Source: Acetobacterium sp. KB-1 (lineage in GTDB: Bacteria; Bacillota; Clostridia; Eubacteriales; Eubacteriaceae). From it: a DNA stretch of 64,000 nucleotides. This document shows positions 43,764 through 51,417 of this stretch, piece by piece. Within the stretch, counting starts at the first letter, position 1. The number at the start of each line of letters is the position of its first letter. Under the pieces are notes generated by a model. The model saw only the letters and a list, made by a program, of their open reading frames with translations, ran no database searches and had not been told where the DNA came from. The DNA is taken from contig NZ_CP030040.1 in NCBI RefSeq assembly GCF_003260995.1, positions 3,296,416-3,360,415 of the forward strand, written 5' to 3'. The position numbers were made by a program, and so were the translations under genes.

Positions 43764-44537
43764 TTATTTTACCACGTTACCAACCAAAACCATAAGCTCT
43801 TCAAATAGATCGGGCTCCCAGGCGCTGCGGCCAATGAATAAGCCATCGACATTTTCAAGACGAGCGTAGTCGCCGGCATTGTTTTTATTGACGCTACCGC
43901 CAAATAGAAGCGGAATCTCTTGACCGATGGTGCCGTACAGGTCAATCAGAACGGTTCTTAAGTAATTATGGATTTCTTCAACATAGGACGTTTCCGCCGG
44001 GATCCCATTGACACCAATGGCCCAGACCGGTTCATAAGCAATCCAGAAATTAGAAATAGCATTAGCGGGCATATCCTTTAAGGCGATTTTTAATTGTTTA
44101 GCCAGCATTTCCTTAGATACCCCATAGTTTTTATCTGCCAGCTGTTCGCCAATGCAAATCAGTGGGATGAAGCCGTGTTTTAATGCGGCCAGGGCTTTCT
44201 GGTTGACGGCTTCATCGGTTTCGTTGAAATATTGTCGTCGTTCACTATGACCCAGCTCAATCACATCCAAACCGATTTCTTTTAGCATCACCGGGGAAAT
44301 CTCGCCCGTAAATTGGCCAAAGTCTTCTTGATGCATGTTTTGGGCGCCCAGCTTCAGGGGGCTTTTTTGGGCATCAATAGTCTCTTTAATTTTCCAGAGG
44401 TGGGTATAGGAAGGGATGATAAAAAACTCAAACTGTGGATACTTCTCAATGATTGGCATTAGATTATTGGTGTATTGAATGCTTTCAGTCAGGGTTTTGT
44501 TCATCTTCCAATTCGTTCCCAGCAAAAACTTATTCAT
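43764..44537 (-). CDS. tpiA: Triosephosphate-isomerase-family protein, possibly a tetrulose-phosphate isomerase
   Basis: A 257-residue TIM barrel with the catalytic lysine in LGTNWKMNKTL, the histidine in VIELGHSERR near 95, the glutamate in WIAYEPVWAIG near 167 and the phosphate loops (LFGGSVNKNN, GLFIGRSAW). The set matches functional TIM. It stands outside a glycolytic operon, 8 bp after an RpiB-like gene and divergent from a dihydroxyacetone-kinase type locus. In erythritol-using bacteria TIM paralogues (EryH/LerI) isomerise L-erythrulose 1-phosphate, so this may be such a paralogue. Confidence 0.83.
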   Translation of the reverse strand: MNKFLLGTNWKMNKTLTESIQYTNNLMPIIEKYPQFEFFIIPSYTHLWKIKETIDAQKSPLKLGAQNMHQEDFGQFTGEISPVMLKEIGLDVIELGHSERRQYFNETDEAVNQKALAALKHGFIPLICIGEQLADKNYGVSKEMLAKQLKIALKDMPANAISNFWIAYEPVWAIGVNGIPAETSYVEEIHNYLRTVLIDLYGTIGQEIPLLFGGSVNKNNAGDYARLENVDGLFIGRSAWEPDLFEELMVLVGNVVK

Positions 44538-44544
44538 AAGTGAC

Positions 44545-44994
44545 CTACTTCAGATAAGTTTTTTCAAGGCTACGCATCGTTTCAACTTTTTTAGTCGATC
44601 CGCCGCCCTGAAAATCACTTTTAAGCCATGCCTCGGCTACCATTTTAGCCAGCTCGGTGCCAATTACCCGGGCCCCCATCGTTAACACGTTGGCATCGTT
44701 GCTTTTAGCCAGTCGTTCGGCTGAATAAACATCGTGGCAGGTACCGGCAAAAACTCCGGGTACCTTATTGGCCATCATGGCAACGCCAAGTCCGGTGCCG
44801 CAAAAGATAAAACCCCGGTCATATTCCTTGTTTTTAATTGTTTCGGCCAGGTTAAAGGCAATTTCCGGATAATCGCAATCGTGGGTTGCAGAATACGTCA
44901 AATCAGTGATGTCGTAACCGGCTTTCTTTAAATAATTATAAATCTCGTCTTTAAAGTCAATGGCAGCATCGTCACAGTCAACAGCAATTTTCAT
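44545..44994 (-). CDS. rpiB: RpiB/LacAB-family sugar-phosphate isomerase
   Basis: A 149-residue isomerase. It has KIAVDCDDAAIDFKDEI at the start, the HDCDYPEIAFNLAETI region, the active-site segment FCGTGLGVAMMANKVPGVFAG with its cysteine near 68 and SNDANVLTMGARVIG. Such proteins interconvert aldose and ketose phosphates: ribose 5-phosphate, allose 6-phosphate, or, as EryI, D-erythrulose 4-phosphate to D-erythrose 4-phosphate. ATG 44994 has GGAGG 8 bases before it; the open upstream extension is not coding. First gene of the two-gene unit with the TIM homologue. Confidence 0.85.
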   Translation of the reverse strand: MKIAVDCDDAAIDFKDEIYNYLKKAGYDITDLTYSATHDCDYPEIAFNLAETIKNKEYDRGFIFCGTGLGVAMMANKVPGVFAGTCHDVYSAERLAKSNDANVLTMGARVIGTELAKMVAEAWLKSDFQGGGSTKKVETMRSLEKTYLK

Positions 44995-45088
44995 GGCATG
45001 ATCCTCCTGGATATTTAATTTTGGATATTTATTTTTAATTGTGTAAAAATAAGTTTTTTTAAGGTATTCTGGTAATGTATACGGTATC

Positions 45089-45117
45089 ATTATTACACAG
45101 GTTTTCGGGTTTGTAAA
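45089..45117 (-). promoter_or_regulatory. Candidate promoter of the rpiB-tpiA-like unit
   Basis: On the minus strand TTTACA (45117-45112) and AATAAT (45094-45089) are 17 bases apart, about 95 bp before the rpiB-like start. No sigma-54 site was found here. Confidence 0.45.
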
Positions 45118-45205
45118 GTATATATTCATCCGCTCCACGAAGAAATTAAGTAAAAATAGTTTGGAGAGATGTTGCCATGAGAGATAAACACAATGAGGAG
45201 AGGTT

Positions 45206-47230
45206 ATGGAAAAAGCGCAAAGAATTATTATCAAGAATAAAAATGGTCTTCATACTCGAGTGGCTGCCATGGTCGCCAGACAGTCTCAAAAAATCGAAAA
45301 GATCTGGGACTGTCAGTTATATCTGAGACGGGTTAATGCGATTGATGGCGTGCCATGTAATTCGGTATTGCCTTTGGTATCCCTGAAAGTAAAGAACGGT
45401 GAAATGGTTGAAGTTTATAGTTCGAGTTCGGGAAGTGAGGAGGCTGTTTTTAAACTGGGGTCTTTTTTAAGCCAGACGGCGGAGTTGGAAGTGCCGGATA
45501 CGGAAGCCATTGACAGCATCCTGCAGGAGAATACCCTGGCCAGTGAGAAGATTTTTGAGAGCATTAATAATGGCCTTATCGCCATGGACAGCAACGGGAT
45601 CATTAACATCTTCAACCGCGCAGCAGAAGAAATTACTGGCATCAAAGCCGCGGATATTATTGGGAAAAAAGCCGATGAATGGGTGCCAGATTTTAATTTG
45701 AACAATTTACTCGCTTCAAAAAGAGAAAATCTTGGTTTAAAGCATAAAATTGGTAAAAAGTGGGTAATCACAAATAAGAGTCCTATTATTGTGGATGACG
45801 AGGTCATGGGTGGCGTTGTCGTTTTTCAGGACATCTCCCAGATTGAAGAGTTATCCTGGGAGCTTCATTCTGTTAAAGAATTAAAAGAAAAGCTCAATAA
45901 TATCCTTGAAACCGTGGATGATGGGATCTGCATGATTAATCATCTTCGCGAAGTGACTTATGTCAATCATCCCTTTGTGAAGATGTTTAGAAAAGAAGGA
46001 ACCCAGGTTTTATCCCGGAAAATACAGGATCTGTTTCCCAAAGAAAAATTCGGCGAGACTTTTTTTTCAGGGAAGGGCGAGTTGATTATCACCAATAAAG
46101 ACAACCGCGAATTTATTATGACCGCCCGGCCAATTATTATTGAGAACAAGTTTCGTGGCAATGTGATTGTGGCCAGAGAGCTGACTGAGATTGCCAAGCT
46201 GGCTGACCGAATTGAGCTACTCTCTGAAAAAACCCGATTTCTTCAGGATGAACTGGCCAAAAAAGAAGCATTGAATTCTTCTTTTGACAATATTATTGGC
46301 AAAAGTGGGGCCTTGATTGAAAGCTTGACGGTGGCATCTAAGGCGGCTAGAACCGATGCAACAGTACTGATTCGAGGGGAAAGCGGCACCGGCAAAGAAC
46401 TGGTGGCCCGGGCTATTCACCGGGCGGGGTCTCGAAGCAAAAAGCCCTTTGTGGGGATGAATTGCGCTGCTATCCCCTCAAACTTACTGGAAAGTGAACT
46501 CTTTGGTTATGAAAAAGGAGCCTTTACCGGTGCTTACAAGGAAAAAAGAGGGAAATTTGAAATTGCCAGCGGCGGAACTATTTTTCTTGATGAAATCGGC
46601 GACATGGACAAAGCGATGCAGGCCAAACTGCTGCGGGTGCTTCAGGAACAGGAGATTGAACGTATCGGTGGGGCCCATCCGATAAAAATTGATGTGCGGG
46701 TGATTGCCGCGACCAACAGTCCATTAGAAGAGATGATGAAAGAGGGCAGTTTCCGGCGGGATCTTTATTACCGGCTAAATGTCATTACCGTGATGCTGCC
46801 GCCACTACGCCAGCGTAAAGGCGATATTCCTTTGCTGGTGGAATGCTTTACTGAAAAAATCAGTAAAAAATATGATTTGCCTAATTGTGCCATTACCAAA
46901 ACGGCTTTAAGCGCTTTGGAACAGTATCATTTTCCGGGAAATGTTCGGGAATTGGAAAATATGATAGAGGGTGGAATGACCCTGTCAAATACGGATTGGA
47001 TTACCCTGGATGATTTGCCGGGTTATTTATGCGATGAAATGGGTTCGGTGGCGGCACTAAAAACCATACAATCATGGGATGGGGATAATCTCCCCACATT
47101 TGCCGAGATGGAGCGGGAGTTGATTGCCAGAGCCCTGGAGAAACACGGCAGTTATCGTCAGGCTGGTTTGGCATTGGGACTGGATCATAAGACCATTTCA
47201 GCCAAAGTCCGGAAATATCAACTCGATTAG
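45206..47230 (+). CDS. Sigma-54-dependent activator with N-terminal HPr domain
   Basis: A 674-residue enhancer-binding protein. Residues 1-95 are an HPr phosphocarrier domain with the active-site GLHTR (H16) and the regulatory-serine region NSVLPLVSL (S53). Two PAS domains follow at about 115-215 and 225-330 (LIAMDSNGIINIFNRAAEEITG; DDGICMINHLREVTYVN). The AAA+ core has Walker A GESGTGKELV near 391, the sigma-54 contact loop GAFTGA near 438 and the GSFRRDLYYRLNV motif; a Fis-type helix-turn-helix closes (YRQAGLALGLDHKTI). It is upstream of dhaM and dhaK, both with sigma-54 promoters, which it very likely activates. The HPr domain suggests control through PTS phosphorylation. Confidence 0.9.
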   Translation: MEKAQRIIIKNKNGLHTRVAAMVARQSQKIEKIWDCQLYLRRVNAIDGVPCNSVLPLVSLKVKNGEMVEVYSSSSGSEEAVFKLGSFLSQTAELEVPDTEAIDSILQENTLASEKIFESINNGLIAMDSNGIINIFNRAAEEITGIKAADIIGKKADEWVPDFNLNNLLASKRENLGLKHKIGKKWVITNKSPIIVDDEVMGGVVVFQDISQIEELSWELHSVKELKEKLNNILETVDDGICMINHLREVTYVNHPFVKMFRKEGTQVLSRKIQDLFPKEKFGETFFSGKGELIITNKDNREFIMTARPIIIENKFRGNVIVARELTEIAKLADRIELLSEKTRFLQDELAKKEALNSSFDNIIGKSGALIESLTVASKAARTDATVLIRGESGTGKELVARAIHRAGSRSKKPFVGMNCAAIPSNLLESELFGYEKGAFTGAYKEKRGKFEIASGGTIFLDEIGDMDKAMQAKLLRVLQEQEIERIGGAHPIKIDVRVIAATNSPLEEMMKEGSFRRDLYYRLNVITVMLPPLRQRKGDIPLLVECFTEKISKKYDLPNCAITKTALSALEQYHFPGNVRELENMIEGGMTLSNTDWITLDDLPGYLCDEMGSVAALKTIQSWDGDNLPTFAEMERELIARALEKHGSYRQAGLALGLDHKTISAKVRKYQLD

Positions 47231-47249
47231 TCTTTAACGTCTTGACAGT

Positions 47250-47264
47250 TGGCACGAATATTGC
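47250..47264 (+). promoter_or_regulatory. Sigma-54 promoter of dhaM
   Basis: TGGCAC-GAATA-TTGC matches the -24/-12 consensus exactly, with the GG and GC at the standard distance. It is 46 bp before the dhaM start and 20 bp after the activator stop. Confidence 0.85.
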
Positions 47265-47309
47265 GATCATATAAGATCAGGTAACACAGAAAAGAGTGGG
47301 AGGAAGCGA

Positions 47310-47708
47310 ATGACAGGTGTAATTATCGTATCGCACAGTGAGAAGTTGGCCGAGGGACTAAGAGACATCGTTATGGAAATGAACGATGGCAGTGTCGAAG
47401 TAATAGCTGCCGGTGGAGCTGACGATGGTCGGATTGGTACCAATACAACAAAGATAAAAAATGCCATCGAAGCCCTGGCCAAACGGGACCAGATCCTGAT
47501 TTTTGTGGATTTGGGATCGGCCGTGATCTGTAGTGAAACCGCCATTGAATTATTGGAGGATGAAGAACTTGAGAAAAAGGTGCACATTGTCGATGCACCG
47601 TTGGTTGAAGGGGTTATCGGTGGGGTGATTCAGGCCACCATTTGCAATGATCTGGAAAAAATTATTGCTACCGCCAAAGAAGGTGCAAGCCTGAAAAAGG
47701 TTCATTAA
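47310..47708 (+). CDS. dhaM: DhaM-type phosphotransfer subunit (single EIIA-Man-like domain)
   Basis: A 132-residue protein. VIIVSHSEKLAEGL carries the phosphorylated histidine (H9), and FVDLGSAVICSETAIELL near 70 is the family's second motif. It receives phosphate from HPr and hands it to the ADP held by DhaL. In E. coli DhaM is a fusion with HPr and an enzyme I part; here those are missing, so general PTS proteins, or the HPr domain in the neighbouring activator, must supply phosphate. It ends 152 bp before dhaK, which has a promoter of its own. Confidence 0.85.
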   Translation: MTGVIIVSHSEKLAEGLRDIVMEMNDGSVEVIAAGGADDGRIGTNTTKIKNAIEALAKRDQILIFVDLGSAVICSETAIELLEDEELEKKVHIVDAPLVEGVIGGVIQATICNDLEKIIATAKEGASLKKVH

Positions 47709-47728
47709 CAGGCCTATTGATTGGGAAA

Positions 47729-47748
47729 TTTTCCCCAAACGGGGAAAA
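47729..47748. promoter_or_regulatory. Inverted repeat upstream of the dhaK promoter
   Basis: TTTTCCCC and GGGGAAAA pair around AAAC, centred about 65 bp upstream of the -24 element. It may be an activator binding site or an mRNA hairpin after dhaM. Confidence 0.4.
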
Positions 47749-47805
47749 AATACCCATTATATAGAAAAAGTAATTTGTAATTGGCTTTATGAGTGGATTT
47801 CACTC

Positions 47806-47820
47806 TGGCATGGTTCTTGC
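47806..47820 (+). promoter_or_regulatory. Sigma-54 promoter of dhaK
   Basis: TGGCAT-GGTTC-TTGC is a one-base deviation from consensus with correct spacing, 41 bp before the dhaK start. Confidence 0.78.
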
Positions 47821-47860
47821 GTTAGGTAAACGTATACAAAAATAATTTCAGGAGGAAGAA

Positions 47861-48868
47861 ATGAAACGATTAATCAATGATCCCTATGATGTAGTTGAAG
47901 AAATGTTGGAAGGCTATGTGGCTGCCCACAAAGATCATGTGGTTCTGGATCCGGCATCTGAAGCCCAGGGTCGGGTAGTTGTCAGCAAAACAGCGAAACA
48001 AAAAGACAAGGTTGGGGTGATCATCGGCGGCGGATCTGGACATGAACCCTTATTCCTGGGATATGTGGGAAAAGGATTTGCAGATGCGGCAGTTATAGGA
48101 AATATTAATACCTCACCATCTCCAGACCCCTGTTATGCTTCGGTAAAAGCAGTGGATACTGGCAAAGGTTGCATCTATCTTTATGGAAACTATGCCGGCG
48201 ATGTGATGAATTTTGATATGGGTGCTGAGAAAGCTGACGAAGAAGACAGCATCCGAGTCGAAACCGTGCTTGTTACCGATGATGTCATTTCTTCTGAAAA
48301 TATTGAAGATCGTCGCGGGATCGCTGGAGATTTCTTCGTTTTTAAAGCTGCCGGAGCAAAAGCTGAAATGGGCGGCGATTTGGATGCAGTTGTGGCAGCG
48401 GCAAAAAAATGCAACGATGTCACCCGGACCATGGGTGTGGCCATGTCCTCAGCGACGCTGCCGTCAAAAGGCGGTCCTATTTTTGAAATGGAAGATGGCG
48501 ATATGGAAATCGGTATGGGTATTCATGGCGAACCAGGGGTACGACGTGGCAAAATTGAGCCTGCGGACAAGGTCATCGACCAGATCATGGCACCGATTCT
48601 TGCGGATCTTCCCTACGAAAGCGGTGATGAAGTTTATGTTCTGGTCAACAGCCTGGGTGCGACACCACTGATGGATTTACATATCTGTTTCCGTCGGGTT
48701 GCCGAGATTTTGGCAGAAAAAGGCATTACGGTTTATAAATCACTAATTGGTTCCTTTGCCTCATCGATGGATATGGCGGGTATGTCGGTGACCCTGGTAA
48801 AATTGGACGACGAAATGAAAGAGCTCCTCGATTATCCCTGTGATACCCCTTATTTTAAACAGTTTTAG
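47861..48868 (+). CDS. dhaK: Dihydroxyacetone kinase subunit DhaK (substrate-binding)
   Basis: A 335-residue substrate-binding subunit. The substrate histidines are visible: GGGSGHEPLFLGYVGKG near 52-68 and MGIHGEPGVRRGKI near 220, whose histidine binds the carbonyl of dihydroxyacetone covalently. NINTSPSPDPCYA and NYAGDVMNF are further family motifs. It works with DhaL and DhaM to phosphorylate dihydroxyacetone from PEP. Related kinases act on erythrulose, and the linked isomerases make that a real alternative. ATG 47861 has AGGAGGAAGAA upstream. A hairpin separates it from dhaL. Confidence 0.92.
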   Translation: MKRLINDPYDVVEEMLEGYVAAHKDHVVLDPASEAQGRVVVSKTAKQKDKVGVIIGGGSGHEPLFLGYVGKGFADAAVIGNINTSPSPDPCYASVKAVDTGKGCIYLYGNYAGDVMNFDMGAEKADEEDSIRVETVLVTDDVISSENIEDRRGIAGDFFVFKAAGAKAEMGGDLDAVVAAAKKCNDVTRTMGVAMSSATLPSKGGPIFEMEDGDMEIGMGIHGEPGVRRGKIEPADKVIDQIMAPILADLPYESGDEVYVLVNSLGATPLMDLHICFRRVAEILAEKGITVYKSLIGSFASSMDMAGMSVTLVKLDDEMKELLDYPCDTPYFKQF

Positions 48869-48905
48869 TTACCAAAGAAAATAACAAAGATAGCAAAAAC
48901 TAATC

Positions 48906-48929
48906 GGGTTGATGGGAAACCATCAGCCC
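48906..48929 (+). promoter_or_regulatory. Hairpin between dhaK and dhaL
   Basis: GGGTTGATGG and CCATCAGCCC pair (one G-T pair) around GAAA, followed by TTTAATT. It could terminate part of the transcripts or protect the dhaK mRNA. Confidence 0.55.
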
Positions 48930-48955
48930 TTTAATTCATTGTCAGGAGAAACGTT

Positions 48956-49597
48956 ATGAGCGATTATATTTTAAATAAAGACTATTTTATTGAGGTGATC
49001 GATGACCTCATTGTTTTGGCGGAAGAAAAGAAGGATTATTTTTCGGAGTTAGATTCAGCCATCGGCGACGGCGACCATGGTATGAATATGAGTATCGGTT
49101 TTCGGGAAGTCAGTAAAAATTTGGACTCCTGGAAAGGCGAAGACATCAACACGCTTTTCAAAAATGTGGGGACGGCCTTGTTGGATAAGGTTGGTGGAGC
49201 ATCGGGTCCGCTTTATGGTGGCTTTTTTTCAAAATTTGGCGTGCCGGCCAAGGGCAAAGAAGAAGTGAACTTTGACGAATTCATCGAAATGATGGAGGCT
49301 GGGGTTGCCATTATCGAAAAACGGGGAAAAGCAGTCGTTGGCGACAAAACCATGGTTGACACCTTGAGGCCAGCGGTAAATGCACTAAGAGTCGCGTACG
49401 TTGAAGAAAAAATGGCACCTAAAGATGCCATGAAAAAAGCCCTGGAAGTGGGTTCTGCCGGCTCCGATTCAACGATCCCGATCATTGCCAAAAAAGGTCG
49501 GGCGATGCGTTTAGGCGAACGGGCTATCGGTCATCGTGATCCAGGATCAGCCTCCAGTGCCGCTATTCTTGAGATTTTCTATAAACGGATGCCGTAA
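48956..49597 (+). CDS. dhaL: Dihydroxyacetone kinase subunit DhaL (nucleotide-binding)
   Basis: A 213-residue all-helical subunit that holds Mg-ADP. The metal-binding aspartates are in DSAIGDGDHGMNMSIGF near residue 30; GGASGPLYGGFF near 80, GDKTMVDTLRPA near 120 and GRAMRLGERAIGHRDPGSAS near 180-200 bind the nucleotide. In E. coli DhaL also talks to the DhaR activator; a similar contact with the HPr-containing activator is possible. ATG 48956 has CAGGAGAAACGTT upstream. The order dhaM-dhaK-dhaL differs from the common dhaKLM. Confidence 0.92.
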   Translation: MSDYILNKDYFIEVIDDLIVLAEEKKDYFSELDSAIGDGDHGMNMSIGFREVSKNLDSWKGEDINTLFKNVGTALLDKVGGASGPLYGGFFSKFGVPAKGKEEVNFDEFIEMMEAGVAIIEKRGKAVVGDKTMVDTLRPAVNALRVAYVEEKMAPKDAMKKALEVGSAGSDSTIPIIAKKGRAMRLGERAIGHRDPGSASSAAILEIFYKRMP

Positions 49598-49628
49598 CTA
49601 AAGAATTGCGATAAAGCGACAAAATGAT

Positions 49629-49700
49629 GTCCGCACATGACAGCGAGCATGTCACACCGGGGTTTCCGGTAGTTATAGCTTGAAGGTGCGGACTTTTTTT
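49629..49700 (+). terminator. Branched terminator after dhaL
   Basis: GTCCGCAC (49629-49636) pairs with GTGCGGAC (49686-49693), followed by a T run. Between them are two more stems, TGACA-7-TGTCA (49638-49654) and ACCGG-5-CCGGT (49656-49670), so the RNA folds as a three-way junction. Terminator function is likely; the branched form is unusual. Confidence 0.7.
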
Positions 49701-49844
49701 AGGCGATATAAGGGTTGGAATAAAGTCGTCGTGACAGACGGGAGAGCATAAATTTTGGTATAAAATGATGCAAAGGACTAGCAATGCACAGTGATAAAGT
49801 GTATAATAGGCTCAGATTATATTAGGAAAAGAGGACAAAAAGGA

Positions 49845-50648
49845 ATGAAAAAAAGAAGTATATTTGGTCTGATGCTTGTTGTTGTTCTGGTCGCTGGTTT
49901 ATTCGCAGGATGCAGCAGTAACACTGCAAAAACAGAAACCAACGCCAATAATGACGATAAAACCTTTGTTGTTGGTTTGGATGATTCCTTTCCACCAATG
50001 GGTTTTAGAGATGATAAGAACGAAATTGTTGGTTTTGATGTGGATTTAGCCAAAGAAGTTGGAAAACGGATGGGAATGGAAGTAGAACTTCAACCGATTA
50101 ACTGGGACACAAAAGAGCTGGAACTGGATTCCGGTAATATCGATGTGATCTGGAACGGTTTAACCATAACCGATGAACGAAAAAATGCCATGGACTTTAC
50201 CGTCCCCTACCTGGAAAACGATCAGGTTATTGTGGTGAAAAAAGACTCGGCAATTAAGACCAAAGCTGATCTGGCTGGAAAAAACATCGGCGTCCAAAAA
50301 GGTTCTTCAGCCTATGATGCTTTCACTGCTGACCCAATCAGCAAGGAGGCCGCAGCCTTAAATGAATATCCTGAAAATGTATCCGCCCTCAGCGATTTGT
50401 CAATCGGCCGTGTGGATGCAGTCATTGTTGACTCGATTGTGGCCCGCTACTACATTACCTCTGAAAGTGCGGAATTTGTTATTTTAAGCGAAAGCTTATC
50501 GCCAGAACTATATGGTGTTGGGATCAAAAAAGGCAATACCGAATTATTGACCCAGATCCAGGATGCCATGGATGCGATGGTTGCCGACGGAACGGCAGCT
50601 ACCATCTCAACGAAATGGTTTGGTGAAGACATCATTTACAAACCATAA
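49845..50648 (+). CDS. Amino-acid ABC transporter substrate-binding lipoprotein
   Basis: A 267-residue lipoprotein. The signal peptide ends with the lipobox LFAGC (C23), so it is anchored to the outer face of the membrane. The mature protein is a SBP_bac_3-type binding protein: FVVGLDDSFPPMGFRD near 46, GFDVDLAKEVGKRMGMEVEL near 68, WNGLTITDERKNAMDFT near 105 and GKNIGVQKGSSAYDA near 150. This group binds polar amino acids such as glutamine, histidine or cystine. A TATAAT at 49802 may be the -10 box. ATG 49845 is close behind AAAAAGG. Confidence 0.9.
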   Translation: MKKRSIFGLMLVVVLVAGLFAGCSSNTAKTETNANNDDKTFVVGLDDSFPPMGFRDDKNEIVGFDVDLAKEVGKRMGMEVELQPINWDTKELELDSGNIDVIWNGLTITDERKNAMDFTVPYLENDQVIVVKKDSAIKTKADLAGKNIGVQKGSSAYDAFTADPISKEAAALNEYPENVSALSDLSIGRVDAVIVDSIVARYYITSESAEFVILSESLSPELYGVGIKKGNTELLTQIQDAMDAMVADGTAATISTKWFGEDIIYKP

Positions 50649-50673
50649 CTTAAGAAAACAACCAGTTTCTAGA

Positions 50674-50701
50674 AATCGGATAGTTTCTATCCGATTTTTT
50701 T
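50674..50701 (+). terminator. Terminator between the binding-protein and permease genes
   Basis: AATCGGATAG and CTATCCGATT pair around TTT, followed by T5. Partial termination here would make more binding protein than permease. Confidence 0.75.
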
Positions 50702-50745
50702 ATGACTTTTACGATTAATATCATTTCATTCCTCAGGAGATTAAA

Positions 50746-51408
50746 ATGCCAGAATTTTTTATCTATTTATCAAATATTACCATACCGATGTTGCAGGGGA
50801 TGGTGATTACCCTCAGTGTTTTTGCTGTCACCATTGTCTGTTCGATCCCACTGGGTTTTTTGTTTACCTTATTGGCACGCAGCAAGGTGAAATTGGTTAA
50901 GTCATTTGCGAAGGGTTATATTTATGTGGTCCGCGGAACCCCTTTGTTGCTACAAATCATGTTTGTTTATTTTGGTCTGCCGCTACTACCGGTGGTGGGG
51001 AAGCATCTTGTTTTTGGTCGCTTTATGGCAGCTTGTATTGCCTTTTGCATGAATTATGCGGCTTATTTTGCCGAAATATTCCGGGGTGGTTTACTGGCTA
51101 TTGACAAAGGTCAGTATGAAGCGGCCAAAGTCTTAGGCCTCACAAAAATAGAAACCATGATCCGGGTGGTGATTCCCCAGATGATTCGGGTCTGTTTGCC
51201 AGCGGTTAGTAATGAAACCATAACCCTGGTAAAAGATACGGCGCTGGTCACCGTTATCGGGGTGGCGGAGATTTTGCATTATGCCAAAACGGCCGTTAAT
51301 CGCGACAGCGATACCTTTGCCTTTTTTGTAGCAGCGGTTTTATACCTGTTGATTAATTTTGTGATTACATTGGTATTTAAACGGCTTGAAACCAAATATG
51401 AGTTTTAG
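50746..51408 (+). CDS. Amino-acid ABC transporter permease
   Basis: A 220-residue HisM/GlnP-type permease with five hydrophobic helices. The ATPase-contact EAA loop is EAAKVLGLTKIETMIRVVIP near residues 125-145, and RGTPLLLQIMFVYFGLPLL near 65 is a family signature. ATG 50746 has AGGAGATTAAA upstream. It forms a homodimer in the membrane and is followed after 9 bp by the ATPase gene. Confidence 0.92.
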   Translation: MPEFFIYLSNITIPMLQGMVITLSVFAVTIVCSIPLGFLFTLLARSKVKLVKSFAKGYIYVVRGTPLLLQIMFVYFGLPLLPVVGKHLVFGRFMAACIAFCMNYAAYFAEIFRGGLLAIDKGQYEAAKVLGLTKIETMIRVVIPQMIRVCLPAVSNETITLVKDTALVTVIGVAEILHYAKTAVNRDSDTFAFFVAAVLYLLINFVITLVFKRLETKYEF

Positions 51409-51417
51409 AGGAAGCAT

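Noticed and set aside
45162..45176. TGGAGAGATGTTGC as a sigma-54 promoter of the activator gene
   Set aside because: The -24 and -12 halves are one base too close and the first half deviates from consensus.
47081..47095. GGGGATAATCTCCCC as a firm enhancer site for dhaM
   Set aside because: It is in coding sequence and not clearly the same motif as the repeat at 47729; kept only as a suggestion.
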